A DNA stretch of 64,000 nucleotides from Rhizobacter sp. Root1221 (GCF_001425785.1 NZ_LMDI01000056.1:1777-65776), one strand, 5' to 3'; positions 8,378 through 17,909 are shown, counted from the first letter of the stretch. Notes: generated by a model from the sequence alone, not told the origin. Numbers and translations are program-made.

Positions 8378-9432
8378 CACACCAGTTTATGAACCTTTGG
8401 CGACGGTTTTGTGACAGCTGTCACGGGCTTGTCATGAATGGGCACGAGGTGCCCGATGAACTCGCGGCACACCGCATCCCAGTCCATCGTCAACGCCCGG
8501 CGGCGGGCATCTTCGCGCGGCGTGCCGAGCGCCTTCATCGCGGCCGCGCGGAGATCGTCGTCGAGCACGCCCCCTTCTGGCGTCTTCCCCAGCACATCGA
8601 GCGGGCCGGGCACCGGGAACGCGGCCACCGGCGTGCCACAGGCCAGCGCCTCCAGCATCACCAGGCCAAAGGTCTCGGAGCGGCCGGGGAACACGAACAC
8701 GTCGGCAGCGCTGTAGATGTTCACGAGTTCGGACCGGGGCACGACCCCGCGCCAGTGCACGTTCGGGTATTGGCGCCGCAACCGCTCCTGCAGCGGCCCG
8801 ACCCCATAGACCACCTTCGAGCCCGGCAGGTCCAGGTCGAGGAAGGCCTCCAGGTTCTTCTCGTAGCTCAGGCGGCCCACGTGCAGGAACACCGGCCGGG
8901 GCAGGCCCAGGTCCGCGCCCGGCACGGGGTGGAACAGCCCCAGGTCCACGCCGTGGGACCATCGCTTGAGTGGCGCGAATCCGTACCCGTCGAGGATGTC
9001 GTACATGCCCGCGCTGGGCACCATGATCCCGGACGACGGCGCGTGGAACCGCCGGAACCACGCATACCCCCAGCGCTCGGGCACGTGCAGCGCACGCGCG
9101 AGGATCTCGGGGAAGCGCGTGTGGAACGCCGTGGTGAATGCCAGCCCATGGCGCAGGCACCAGGCCCGGGCCGCCGAACCGAGCGGGCCTTCGGTGGCGA
9201 TGTGGATGGCGTCAGGCTGGGCCTCGGCCAGCAGCGCGTTCACGCGGGTGGCCGGCCGCCAGGCGAGTTCGATCTCTCGATAACCAGGACAGGCGAACCG
9301 GCGAAACCCCGACGGCTCCACCAGCACCACGTCGTGCCCGTGGGCCAGCAGCCCCGCGTGCAACTCCACCAGCGTGGTGACCACGCCGTTGACTTGCGGC
9401 GTCCAGGCGTCGGTGACGAGTGCGACCCTCAT
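8377..9432 (-). CDS. GT4-type glycosyltransferase, probably a diacylglycerol glycosyltransferase
   Basis: This 351-residue GT-B glycosyltransferase has an N-terminal acceptor domain (VTDAWTPQVNGVVTTL, AIHIATEGPLG, FHTRFPEI) and a C-terminal nucleotide-sugar domain (VGRLSYEKNLEAFL, then VFPGRSETFGLVMLEALACG, the E-x7-E motif). The pattern matches Agt/SqdX-like enzymes that glycosylate diacylglycerol. It overlaps the upstream phosphoesterase gene by four bases (ATGA) and ppk downstream by one (TGATG). By analogy with plcP-agt pairs of alphaproteobacteria, it would turn the diacylglycerol released from phospholipids into a phosphorus-free glycolipid. That role is inferred; a mannosyl- or LPS-directed transferase is the alternative. 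Confidence 0.85.
   Translation of the reverse strand: MRVALVTDAWTPQVNGVVTTLVELHAGLLAHGHDVVLVEPSGFRRFACPGYREIELAWRPATRVNALLAEAQPDAIHIATEGPLGSAARAWCLRHGLAFTTAFHTRFPEILARALHVPERWGYAWFRRFHAPSSGIMVPSAGMYDILDGYGFAPLKRWSHGVDLGLFHPVPGADLGLPRPVFLHVGRLSYEKNLEAFLDLDLPGSKVVYGVGPLQERLRRQYPNVHWRGVVPRSELVNIYSAADVFVFPGRSETFGLVMLEALACGTPVAAFPVPGPLDVLGKTPEGGVLDDDLRAAAMKALGTPREDARRRALTMDWDAVCREFIGHLVPIHDKPVTAVTKPSPKVHKLV
8400..8435 (-). promoter_or_regulatory. candidate Pho box and promoter for ppk, with an inverted second box
   Basis: Minus strand 8417-8400 reads CTGTCAC-AAAA-CCGTCGC, close to the PhoB consensus (two CTGTCA-type heptamers spaced by four AT-rich bases). Ten bases further, TAAACT may serve as the -10, putting the start of transcription almost on the ppk ATG. 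On the opposite strand, 8418-8435 reads CTGTCAC-GGGC-TTGTCAT. The two boxes share a perfect 14-bp palindrome (GTGACAGCTGTCAC, 8411-8424). All of it lies within the last codons of the glycosyltransferase gene, so ppk may be induced on its own when phosphate is low. Confidence 0.6.
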
Positions 9433-10292
9433 GCCACCGCCGCCACCTGGGCTGCCCGGCCCGGCAGCCGGGACGACCAGTCGACAATCTCCAGCTGACC
9501 GTCGGCGTGTTCCACCAGGGCCGTGAGGCTCTCCACCCAATCGCCGTCGTTGGCGTACAGGATGCCGTCGATGTCGCGCAGTTCGGCGTGGTGGATGTGC
9601 CCGCACACCACCCCCTGCACACCCCGCTTGCGTGCCTCCCGGGCCACGGCCCGTTCGAAGTCTCCCACGTAGCTGACTGCGCGCTTGACCTTGAGCTTCA
9701 GGTACTTCGACAGGCTCCAGTACGGCAGCCCGAGGCGCGCGCGCAGCGAGTTCAGGTAGCGGTTGAGTTTCAGCGTGAACTCGTACAGGCTGTCGCCCAC
9801 GTGGGCAAGCCACTTGGCGCACTGGATCACGCCATCGAACAGGTCGCCGTGCATCACCCACAGCTTGCGGCCGTCGGCCGTCTCGTGAACCCAGTCCTCC
9901 GCCACGTCGATGCCACCGAAGTTGTGGCCCACGTAGCGGCGGGCGAATTCGTCGTGGTTGCCGGGAATGAAGATCACCCGGGTGCCCTTGCGCGCCTTGC
10001 GCAGCAGCTTCTGCACCACGTCGTTGTGCGCCTGCGGCCAGTACCAGCTGCGGCGCAGTTGCCAGCCGTCGATGATGTCGCCCACGAGGAAGAGGTGGTC
10101 GCACTCCACGTGCTTGAGGAAATCGAGCAGGGCGTCGGCCTGGCAGCCGGGCGTGCCCAGGTGCAAGTCCGAGATCCACACCGCGCGATAGCGCGCCTTC
10201 CGGCCGGGGGACAAGTCGTCGTCGCCCGGTGGGTCATCGCGTCGCGCAGGGGGGTCAGTCCAAGCGCGGAGGGTGGCGGCGGCGGTGTGCAT
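9429..10292 (-). CDS. plcP: calcineurin-like phosphoesterase, PlcP/LpxH-type
   Basis: This 287-residue metallophosphoesterase has all five metal motifs: SDLHLG, GDIIDGW, GNHDE, HGD (in VMHGDLFDG) and GHIHHAE. Family members include UDP-2,3-diacylglucosamine hydrolases (LpxH-like, shorter, about 240 residues) and PlcP, the manganese-dependent phospholipase C that strips headgroups from phospholipids under phosphate starvation. The QADALLDFL and YWPQAHNDVVQKLLRKARKG segments and the immediate partner glycosyltransferase favour PlcP. Its last bases overlap the next start (ATGA). The ATG at 10292 has only a weak ribosome site. The choice of PlcP over LpxH-like is an inference from operon context. 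Confidence 0.6.
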   Translation of the reverse strand: MHTAAATLRAWTDPPARRDDPPGDDDLSPGRKARYRAVWISDLHLGTPGCQADALLDFLKHVECDHLFLVGDIIDGWQLRRSWYWPQAHNDVVQKLLRKARKGTRVIFIPGNHDEFARRYVGHNFGGIDVAEDWVHETADGRKLWVMHGDLFDGVIQCAKWLAHVGDSLYEFTLKLNRYLNSLRARLGLPYWSLSKYLKLKVKRAVSYVGDFERAVAREARKRGVQGVVCGHIHHAELRDIDGILYANDGDWVESLTALVEHADGQLEIVDWSSRLPGRAAQVAAVA

Positions 10293-10391
10293 GGACCTGC
10301 ATCGTCCCCCTGGGGTGTGACGGGGGTGAGGCGTTGGTGTGAATCTTCGGTGACGGGTTTCTGCCCACTGCTGTCCCCGTCACCCCCGTCA

Positions 10392-10480
10392 CCCCGACGG
10401 ACGTCGGGGCCCACTGGGCGCTGCGAGTTGAGTTTTCTCCCAGGCGCGGCCTCGCCTGAGAGAAAACATCACTCGCAGCG
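10392..10480. repeat. long palindromic intergenic element between plcP and the rpfE-like gene
   Basis: CCCCGACG/CGTCGGGG (10392-10409) is a perfect hairpin. Next comes a 62-base palindrome. Its outer arms are CGCTGCGAGT (10419-10428) and ACTCGCAGCG (10471-10480). Its inner arms are GTTTTCTCCCAGGCG (10432-10446) and CGCCTGAGAGAAAAC (10453-10467), with one mismatch and a six-base loop. A third dyad, GGGGCG-AA-CGCCCC, is at 10513-10526. The core matches the repeat at 150-176. The remaining bases of 10293-10586 hold no gene; GTGACGGGG-type repeats upstream of plcP are noted only. Confidence 0.75.
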
Positions 10481-10574
10481 GATGGCAGGCGGCCCCGGGG
10501 GGCCGGGGTGACGGGGCGAACGCCCCATCGGACCCAAAGCGCAGGTGATACCTGGGGGCTTGGCGCCGACCCGG

Positions 10575-10580
10575 GATAAT
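10575..10580 (+). promoter_or_regulatory. -10-like hexamer 6 nt before the rpfE-like gene
   Basis: GATAAT, then six bases, then the ATG at 10587. No ribosome site is present, so a leaderless message is likely. No clear -35 was found. Confidence 0.45.
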
Positions 10581-10586
10581 CGCCGG

Positions 10587-11519
10587 ATGCACCTGATGAT
10601 CCCATTCGCCTCCGTGCTGTCCGAGAGCGGGCAGCACACGCTCCGCGACCTGGACCTGCCCAACCTCGCCAAGCTGCTCGCCCGACTGACCGCCACCCAC
10701 CGCGTCGGCACCGACGAGTACACCCTCACGACACCGCACGAACGCGCGCTGGCCGACGCCCTCGGCTGGTCAGGCGACGACGGCTGCCTGCCATGGGCCG
10801 CGCAGGCCGCCCGCGCCGACAGCATCGACCCCGGCTCCCGCGCGTGGGGCCTGCTGACGCCGGTGCACTGGCACGTGGGCTCCGACCACGTGAGCCTCGC
10901 CGACCCGCACGCGCTGCACCTGAGCGCCCAGGCCTCCCACACGCTGTTCGAGGCCGTCCAACCGCTGTTCGACGGCGAAGGCTGGTCGCTCGCGTGGGGC
11001 GGTCCCACCCGTTGGTACGCATCCCACGAGTCGCTCGACAACCTGCCCGCCGCCTCCATCGACCGCGCCATCGGCCGCAACATCGACCTGTGGATGGCCT
11101 CGCACCCGCAGGCCCGCCTCGTGCGCCGCCTGCAGAACGAGGTGCAGATGCTGCTGTACCAGCACCCGCTGAACGACGAACGCGTGGGGCTCGGTGCCCT
11201 GCCCGTCAATTCGTTCTGGCTGAGCGGCTGTGGCCGCGCCCAACCCGAACGCGCCAACAACGACCGGGTGATCGACAACCGCCTGCGGGCGCCAGCCATC
11301 GCCCATGACTGGGCAGGCTGGGCCGACGCCTGGCGCACGCTCGACGCCGGCCCGCTGGCGCAGGCCGTGGAGGCCGCGCGCAGCGGCCAGGACGTGACCC
11401 TCACGCTGTCGGGCGAACGGTACGCGCAGCGTTTCGGGCGGCTCGACCAGCCGCTGTGGGCCCGCCTGCGGCAAAAACTCGCACCGGCATCGGTCCACCC
11501 CATGCTGGCGGCACTGTGA
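10587..11519 (+). CDS. RpfE-like protein of the phosphoglycerate-mutase-related family
   Basis: A 310-residue cytoplasmic protein beginning MHLMIPFASVLSE and containing GLGALPVNSFWLSGCG and LLTPVHWHVGSDHV. It belongs to a family annotated as cofactor-independent phosphoglycerate mutase-like or 'regulatory protein RpfE type', typically found beside recJ in Burkholderiales and in the Xanthomonas rpf region. The alkaline-phosphatase-type metal ligands of true phosphoglycerate mutases are not obvious, so enzyme activity is doubtful. It overlaps recJ by one base (TGATG), so the two are co-translated. Function is unknown; the recJ neighbourhood is the best clue and the Rpf name should not be taken as a quorum-sensing role. 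Confidence 0.7.
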   Translation: MHLMIPFASVLSESGQHTLRDLDLPNLAKLLARLTATHRVGTDEYTLTTPHERALADALGWSGDDGCLPWAAQAARADSIDPGSRAWGLLTPVHWHVGSDHVSLADPHALHLSAQASHTLFEAVQPLFDGEGWSLAWGGPTRWYASHESLDNLPAASIDRAIGRNIDLWMASHPQARLVRRLQNEVQMLLYQHPLNDERVGLGALPVNSFWLSGCGRAQPERANNDRVIDNRLRAPAIAHDWAGWADAWRTLDAGPLAQAVEAARSGQDVTLTLSGERYAQRFGRLDQPLWARLRQKLAPASVHPMLAAL

Positions 11520-13252
11520 TGGCCGGCCCCACCCTGCAACGCCGCGACGTGCCCCCGCGCGTCGTGTGGGCGCTCGAACAATCGGGCGTGCACCCGCTGC
11601 TGGCACGCCTGTTCGCGGCCCGCGGTGTGCGCCAGACCGACGAGCTCGACGACGGCCTCGCCCGCCTGCTGCCGCCATCCGCGCTGCTGGGCGCACAGGC
11701 CGCCGCCCGGTTCCTCGCCGACGCGCTGGCGGCGCGCCGCCGCATCTGCGTGGTGGCCGATTACGACTGCGACGGTGCCACCGCCTGCGCCGTGGCGCTG
11801 CGCGGCCTCGCGATGCTGGGCGCCGCACCAGGCACGTTGTGCCACGTGGTGCCCGACCGCGCAGTCCACGGCTATGGCCTCACCCCCGCCATCGTCGACC
11901 TGGCCATGGCCTCCCGCCCCGACGTGCTGCTGACCGTGGACAACGGCATCGCAAGCCTCGCCGGCGTGGCCCACGCCCGCGCACTGGGCATCGACGTGGT
12001 GGTGACCGACCACCACCTGCCCGCGAAGGAACAGGGTGACATCGTGCTGCCCGACGCCACGGTGATCGTGAACCCCAACCAGCCCGGGTGCGGTTTCGAG
12101 AGCAAGAACCTCTCGGGCGTAGGTGTGATGTTCTACGTGCTGCTGGCACTGCGCAGCGAACTGCGCGATCGCGGTGTGTTCACGCCCGAGCAGCAACCCC
12201 GGCTCGACGCGCTGCTCGACCTGGTGGCGCTTGGCACCGTGGCCGACGTGGTGCGGCTCGACGCCAACAACCGCCGCCTCGTGGCGCAGGGCTTGAAGCG
12301 CATCCGCGCCGGCCGCATGCAGCCTGGCGTGGCCGCGCTGTTCGCCGCCGCGGGGCGCGACGCCACGCGGGCCTGCGGCTTCGACTTCGGCTTTGCGCTG
12401 GGGCCGCGCATCAATGCGGCGGGCCGCCTCTCCGACATGTCGCTCGGCATCGAGTGCCTGCTGACCGACGACCCGGCACGTGCCACCGAACTCGCGCAGC
12501 AGCTCGACGCCATCAACCGCGAACGCCGCGAGGTGGAGGCGGGCATGCGCGAGCAGGCCGAAGGCATGCTGGAAGACCTGCTGGCCCACGCGGACCTGGC
12601 CGGTGGCTCGCCGTCGGCGCTGGCCATCTATGACCCCGACTTCCACGAGGGGGTGGTGGGCATCGTGGCGTCGCGCCTGAAAGACCGCCTGCACCGTCCC
12701 ACCTTCGTGTTCGCGAAGGGCCAGGACGGGCTCCTCAAGGGCTCGGGCCGGTCCATCCCCGGCTTCCACCTGCGCGACGCCCTCGACCTCGTCAGCAAAC
12801 GCCACCCCGGCGTGCTCAAGCGCTTCGGCGGCCACGCGATGGCCGCGGGCGCCACGCTCGACGAGGCGGACTTCCCCACCTTCGAACGCGCGCTGCGCGA
12901 CGTGGCCAGCGAGTGGCTCGACGCCGCCACCCTGGCACGCACGCTGCTCACCGACGGCCCGCTGAACGCCGAGTACTTCACCGCCGAGACGGTGCGGGCG
13001 CTCGACGCGCAGGTGTGGGGCCAGGCCTTCGACCCGCCGGTGTTCAGCGACGAGGTGGAGGTCATCTCGCAACGGCTCGTGGGTGAAAAGCACCTGAAGC
13101 TGTCGGTGCGCCACGCGGGCACGGTGCGCGACGCCATCTGGTTCGGCCACAGCGACCCCGTGGGGGAACGCATCACGCTCGCCTACCAGCTGCGCCTGGA
13201 CGAGTACAACGGCCGGCAGCGGGTGCAGATGATCGTCGAAGGGATCGGCTGA
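11519..13252 (+). CDS. recJ: single-stranded-DNA-specific exonuclease RecJ
   Basis: This 577-residue 5'-3' exonuclease acts in recombination and mismatch repair. DHH-domain motifs are in order: VVADYDCDGATAC (motif I), VDNGI (II), TDHHLP (III) and LGTVADVV (IV). The DHHA1 part has GSGRSIPGFHLRDAL and GGHAMAAGATL. An OB-fold C-terminus follows (YFTAETVRALDAQVWGQAF). Length matches E. coli RecJ (577). The start at 11519 is set by the TGATG overlap with the rpfE-like gene; upstream in-frame codons lie inside that gene. Confidence 0.95.
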   Translation: MAGPTLQRRDVPPRVVWALEQSGVHPLLARLFAARGVRQTDELDDGLARLLPPSALLGAQAAARFLADALAARRRICVVADYDCDGATACAVALRGLAMLGAAPGTLCHVVPDRAVHGYGLTPAIVDLAMASRPDVLLTVDNGIASLAGVAHARALGIDVVVTDHHLPAKEQGDIVLPDATVIVNPNQPGCGFESKNLSGVGVMFYVLLALRSELRDRGVFTPEQQPRLDALLDLVALGTVADVVRLDANNRRLVAQGLKRIRAGRMQPGVAALFAAAGRDATRACGFDFGFALGPRINAAGRLSDMSLGIECLLTDDPARATELAQQLDAINRERREVEAGMREQAEGMLEDLLAHADLAGGSPSALAIYDPDFHEGVVGIVASRLKDRLHRPTFVFAKGQDGLLKGSGRSIPGFHLRDALDLVSKRHPGVLKRFGGHAMAAGATLDEADFPTFERALRDVASEWLDAATLARTLLTDGPLNAEYFTAETVRALDAQVWGQAFDPPVFSDEVEVISQRLVGEKHLKLSVRHAGTVRDAIWFGHSDPVGERITLAYQLRLDEYNGRQRVQMIVEGIG

Positions 13253-13325
13253 GGATCGGTCAAGACAGGGCGGGGATTTGGAGGCACACTGGTTGCCCCT
13301 TGCGCCCCCTGCCACAAGCAACGTC

Positions 13326-14324
<999 letters not shown>

Positions 14325-14359
14325 CCCGGGCGCGACGCACCGACCCGAGATCTGACCCG

Positions 14360-15457
14360 ATGCGCCGCCTCGTCACCCTGATCGTGTTCGCGCTGGCCAC
14401 CGCCAGCGCGTGGGCCGACCCGCAACTCGCGGTCACCCCGGTGGCCACCGGCCTGCAACACCCGTGGGGCCTCGCGTTCCTGCCCGATGGCCGGATGCTC
14501 GTCACCGAACGCCCCGGCCGCCTTCGGGTGGTGGACCGCAACGGCCAGCTGTCGGCCCCCGTGGCCGGCTTGCCGGCGATGGACGCCCGGGGCCAGGGCG
14601 GCCTGCTCGACGTGGCACTCGACCCCGGCTTTGCCACCAACGCCCTCGTCTACCTGAGCTACGCCGAACCCGGTGACGGCGGCAAGAACGGCACCGCCGT
14701 GGCCCGGGGCAAGCTGGTGGGCAACACGCTCACCGGCGTGGCGGTGATCTTCCGCCAGCGCGACAAGGTGGCCAGCACCAACCACTTCGGCTCGCGGCTG
14801 GTGTTCGATCGGCAGGGGCGGCTCTACATCACGCTCGGCGACCGCTTCTCGCGCCGCGACGACGCGCAGAACCTCGCGTCGCACCTGGGCAAGACCATCC
14901 GCATCGAGGCCGACGGCGCCGTGCCGGCCGACAACCCGTTCATCAAGACCCCCGGCGCGTTGCCCGAGATCTGGAGCTACGGCCACCGCAACATGCAGGG
15001 GGCCGCGCTGCACCCCACCACCGGGGAACTGTGGACCCATGAACACGGCCCGCAGGGCGGCGACGAACTGAACATCGACCTCGGCGGCCACAACTACGGC
15101 TGGCCGGTGGTGTCGTACGGCGCCGAGTACGGCAGCGGCAAACCCATCGGTGAAGGCACCACGAAGGCCGGCATGACCCCACCGGTCACCTACTGGGTGC
15201 CGTCCATCGCCACCAGCGGCATGGCCTTCCTCACCAGCAACCGCTACCCCGGCTGGCAGGGCCAGCTGTTCATCGGCGCGTTGCGCGGGCAGGCGCTCGT
15301 GCGCCTGCAACTCGAAGGGCGGAGGGTGGTGCACGAAGAGCGCCTGCTGACCGACCTGGGCGAACGCATCCGCGACGTGCGCCAGGGACCCGACGGGTGG
15401 CTGTACCTGCTCACCGACAGCCCCGAGGGCCGGGTTCTGCGGCTTACGCCACGGTGA
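14360..15457 (+). CDS. periplasmic PQQ-dependent aldose dehydrogenase
   Basis: This 365-residue exported protein has a signal peptide ([19 protein letters not shown] before DPQLAV). The six-bladed beta-propeller of the soluble glucose dehydrogenase/YliI family is recognisable from [43 protein letters not shown] and [12 protein letters not shown]. The last contains residues that bind PQQ and calcium in relatives. It would oxidise aldose sugars in the periplasm and pass electrons to the respiratory chain. No PQQ biosynthesis genes are in the window. It starts 35 bases after the aldo/keto reductase and the PHP gene follows at once. Confidence 0.9.
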   Translation: MRRLVTLIVFALATASAWADPQLAVTPVATGLQHPWGLAFLPDGRMLVTERPGRLRVVDRNGQLSAPVAGLPAMDARGQGGLLDVALDPGFATNALVYLSYAEPGDGGKNGTAVARGKLVGNTLTGVAVIFRQRDKVASTNHFGSRLVFDRQGRLYITLGDRFSRRDDAQNLASHLGKTIRIEADGAVPADNPFIKTPGALPEIWSYGHRNMQGAALHPTTGELWTHEHGPQGGDELNIDLGGHNYGWPVVSYGAEYGSGKPIGEGTTKAGMTPPVTYWVPSIATSGMAFLTSNRYPGWQGQLFIGALRGQALVRLQLEGRRVVHEERLLTDLGERIRDVRQGPDGWLYLLTDSPEGRVLRLTPR

Positions 15458-15494
15458 AATGACCCGTGTCGGGCGAGGCGCTCCCCCCTCTGCC

Positions 15495-15500
15495 TACAAT
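15495..15500 (+). promoter_or_regulatory. -10-like hexamer 6 nt before the PHP gene
   Basis: TACAAT, six bases, then GTG at 15507. There is no ribosome site. Its spacing matches the other predicted leaderless starts in this window and supports the GTG rather than the ATG at 15459. Confidence 0.45.
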
Positions 15501-15506
15501 GACTTG

Positions 15507-16379
15507 GTGAAATCCCTGACCTCCGACCTCAACGCCGACCTGCATTGCCATTCCGTGGTGTCGGACGGCACGCTGACACCCGAGGCCCTCGCCGAACGCG
15601 CACGGGCCAACGGGGTGGAGTTGTGGGCGCTGACGGACCACGACGAGGTGGGGGGCCAGCACCGGGCCCGCGCCGCGGCTGGCGCGCTGGGCCTGCCCTA
15701 CCTGACCGGGGTCGAGATCTCGGTCACCTTCGCCGGGACCACGGTGCACATCGTAGGCCTCGGGTTCGACCCCGATCAGCCCCAGCTCCTGCAAGGGCTG
15801 TCGGCCACCCGCGGGGGCCGCGAAGCACGCGCCCGCGAGATGGCCGAGGGCCTGGCCACCGTCGGCATCCACGGCGCCTACGAAGGGGCACTGAAGTACG
15901 TGGGCAACCCGGAACTCATCTCGCGCACGCACTTCGCGCGCCACCTGGTGGACTCCGGCGTCTGCAGCGACACGCAGGAGGTGTTCCGCCGCTTCCTGAT
16001 CGACGGGCGCCCTGGCTTCGTGCCCCACCGCTGGGCCAAGCTCGGCGACGCGGTGCGCTGGATCGTCGAGGCCGGAGGCACCGCCGTCATCGCCCACCCC
16101 GGCCGCTACAAGTTCACGCCCAACGAGGAATACGCCCTCTTCACCGAATTCATCGCGCACGGCGGCCGGGGTGTCGAGGTGATCACGGGCAGCCACACCG
16201 CGGCCGACTTCGTGAAGTACGCCGACATGGCCGTCGAGTTCGGCCTGCTCGCCTCGCGCGGCTCCGACTTCCACAGCCCCGCGGAAAGCCACATCGACCT
16301 CGGCAAGCTGCCCCCGCTGCCGGCCCGCCTCACGCCCGTGTGGAGCGCGCTTTCGGAACGCGTGCTGCAGCCGTCGTGA
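15507..16379 (+). CDS. PHP-domain phosphoesterase, RNase AM / 3',5'-nucleotide bisphosphate phosphatase type
   Basis: This 290-residue cytoplasmic enzyme has the four PHP metal motifs: ADLHCHSVVSDG, LTDHDEVGG, TGVEIS and a late GSDFHSPAES, plus AHPGRYKF. It matches the YciV/TrpH family, members of which remove 5' nucleotides from short RNAs (RNase AM) or hydrolyse pAp-type bisphosphates. A GTG at 15507 is chosen because it is preceded by a -10-like hexamer and gives the family-like start (KSLTSDLNADLHCHS). The ATG at 15459 would add sixteen unlike residues. It is adjacent to a YciO-type gene, a pairing also seen for yciV and yciO in enterobacteria. Confidence 0.85.
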   Translation: MKSLTSDLNADLHCHSVVSDGTLTPEALAERARANGVELWALTDHDEVGGQHRARAAAGALGLPYLTGVEISVTFAGTTVHIVGLGFDPDQPQLLQGLSATRGGREARAREMAEGLATVGIHGAYEGALKYVGNPELISRTHFARHLVDSGVCSDTQEVFRRFLIDGRPGFVPHRWAKLGDAVRWIVEAGGTAVIAHPGRYKFTPNEEYALFTEFIAHGGRGVEVITGSHTAADFVKYADMAVEFGLLASRGSDFHSPAESHIDLGKLPPLPARLTPVWSALSERVLQPS

Positions 16380-16434
16380 CCCGCCACGGTCAGTGCCGCG
16401 GATACCATCGCTGACTGACCCCAAGGAGCGCACC

Positions 16435-17061
16435 GTGCCCCAATACGTCGAAGTGCATCCGGACAACCCGCAGCAGCGCCTGCTCAAGCAGGCCGCCGAG
16501 ATCCTGCACGCCGGCGGCATCGCCGCCGTGCCCACCGATTCGAGCTATGCGCTCGTGTGCCACCTCGACGACAAGGCCGCGGCCGAGAAGCTGCGCCGCA
16601 TCCGCGGGGTGGACGACAAGCACCACCTCACGCTGCTGTGCCGCGACCTGTCGGAACTGGCGAGCTACGCCAAGGTGGACAACAAGCAGTACCGCCTGCT
16701 CAAGAGCGCCACGCCGGGGCCGTTCACCTTCATCCTCGAGGCCACGAAAGAAGTGCCACGGCGTGTTTCGCACCCGTCGCGCCGCACCATCGGGCTGCGT
16801 GTGCCCGAACACGTGACGCTGCAGCAACTGCTCACCGTCTTCGGCCAACCGTTGCTGGCCACCACGCTGATCCCACCGGGCGAGACCGAACCGCTGAACG
16901 ACCCGGAAGAGATCCGCGAGCGGTTCGCCGGGCAGATCCAGGCCGTGGTGGACGCTGGCGCGTGCGCCATGGCACCCACCACCGTGGTGGACCTGACGAA
17001 GGAGCCGCCCGAGGTCGTGCGGCAGGGCCGCGGCGACGCAGCGCTGCTGGGCCTGGGCTGA
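16435..17061 (+). CDS. YciO/Sua5/YrdC family protein (threonylcarbamoyl-AMP synthase-like)
   Basis: This 208-residue RNA-binding-fold protein of the Sua5/YrdC/YciO family has IAAVPTDSSYALVCHL, KHHLTLLCRDLSELASYA, TPGPFTFILEATKEVPRR and TIGLRVPEH. Relatives make threonylcarbamoyl-adenylate for the tRNA t6A modification, but the YciO branch has poor or unproven activity. The start is GTG at 16435, with AAGGAG seven bases before it. It follows the PHP gene, so yciV-yciO-like genes lie in tandem. Confidence 0.85.
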   Translation: MPQYVEVHPDNPQQRLLKQAAEILHAGGIAAVPTDSSYALVCHLDDKAAAEKLRRIRGVDDKHHLTLLCRDLSELASYAKVDNKQYRLLKSATPGPFTFILEATKEVPRRVSHPSRRTIGLRVPEHVTLQQLLTVFGQPLLATTLIPPGETEPLNDPEEIRERFAGQIQAVVDAGACAMAPTTVVDLTKEPPEVVRQGRGDAALLGLG

Positions 17062-17088
17062 GAGGCTGAAGGAGCCCCGAAACCGGCC

Positions 17089-17688
17089 ATGTCCCTCGAC
17101 CAGATCCTCGCCTTCTGCGCCTTCGCGGCCATCAGCTCCATCACGCCGGGGCCCAACAACATGATGCTCCTGGCGTCGGGGCTGAACCATGGGTTCGTGC
17201 GGTCCCTGCCTCACCTGGCCGGCATCAGCATCGGGTTCGTGATCCTGGTGTTCGCCACGGGGCTGGGCATGCACGCGCTGTTCGTTCAGGTGCCCGCGCT
17301 GCAGACCGTGCTGAAGTACGTGGGCGCCGCGTACCTGCTGTGGCTGGCCTGGAAGCTGGCCCGCGCCGTCCCGGTGGCGCCGGGCGAGGCCAGTGCCACC
17401 AAGCCGATGTCGTTCTTCGGTGCCGCCGCGTTCCAATGGGTCAACCCAAAGGCCTGGGTGATGGCCATCAGCGCGCTCACCACCTACCTGCCCCACGCGT
17501 TCGGGGTTCCCGACGTGCTGCTCCTCGCGCTGGTGTTCGGTGCCGTGGGCGCACCGTGCATCGCCGCCTGGGCCTCGTGCGGCGTGGCGATGCGCCGCGT
17601 GTTGCAGAACCCGCGGTCGGTGCGCATCTTCAACGGGGTGTGTGCGGCGTTGCTGGTGGCGTCCCTGTACCCCATCCTGTTCGAATGA
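17089..17688 (+). CDS. LysE/RhtB family amino-acid exporter
   Basis: A 199-residue inner-membrane protein with about six hydrophobic segments and the LysE-family N-terminal motif SSITPGPNNMMLLASGLNHG. The FQWVNPKAWVMAISA segment is also typical. Relatives export threonine, homoserine, lysine or other small amino acids; the substrate here is unknown. It lies 27 bases after the YciO-type gene with an AGGAG site 15 bases before the ATG, probably in the same operon. Confidence 0.88.
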   Translation: MSLDQILAFCAFAAISSITPGPNNMMLLASGLNHGFVRSLPHLAGISIGFVILVFATGLGMHALFVQVPALQTVLKYVGAAYLLWLAWKLARAVPVAPGEASATKPMSFFGAAAFQWVNPKAWVMAISALTTYLPHAFGVPDVLLLALVFGAVGAPCIAAWASCGVAMRRVLQNPRSVRIFNGVCAALLVASLYPILFE

Positions 17689-17788
17689 GGCGGTGACAGC
17701 GTAGCCGCTCTGCGCAGCCGGCCCTGCCCGGAAGCGGATGTCCTTGCCGCAGGTGTTGAATTCACTGCCCGCAACGGGGGCGAGGGGC

Positions 17789-17794
17789 TATAAA
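17789..17794 (+). promoter_or_regulatory. candidate -10 of the parM-like operon and its upstream region
   Basis: TATAAA at 17789-17794 is the best -10 in the gap 17689-17909. The gap also holds two imperfect copies of CTCT(T)GCGCAG(T)CCGG (17708-17720 and 17801-17816) and four GCGCAG hexamers in all. A centromere-like site would be expected here if this is a ParMRC-type system, but the copies are not regularly spaced. Confidence 0.35.
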
Positions 17795-17909
17795 CAAAAC
17801 CTCTTGCGCAGTCCGGAGACCGGTGCAAGCGCAGGCAACGAATCGGCAGGTTCCGCACGGCGCAGGTGGCAGCGTGGGCCTGTCGAACATCACCCACGAG
17901 AGGACCACG

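Noticed and set aside
10339..10356. Pho box upstream of the plcP-like gene (CCGTCAC-CGAA-GATTCAC on the minus strand)
   Set aside because: The second heptamer matches only four of seven positions, and the region is full of GTGACGGGG-type repeats, so it is not distinguishable from background.
17708..17865. Iterons of a parC-like centromere upstream of the actin-like gene
   Set aside because: Four GCGCAG hexamers and one imperfect 14-base pair occur at irregular spacing (94, 23, 31 bases); too weak to call.
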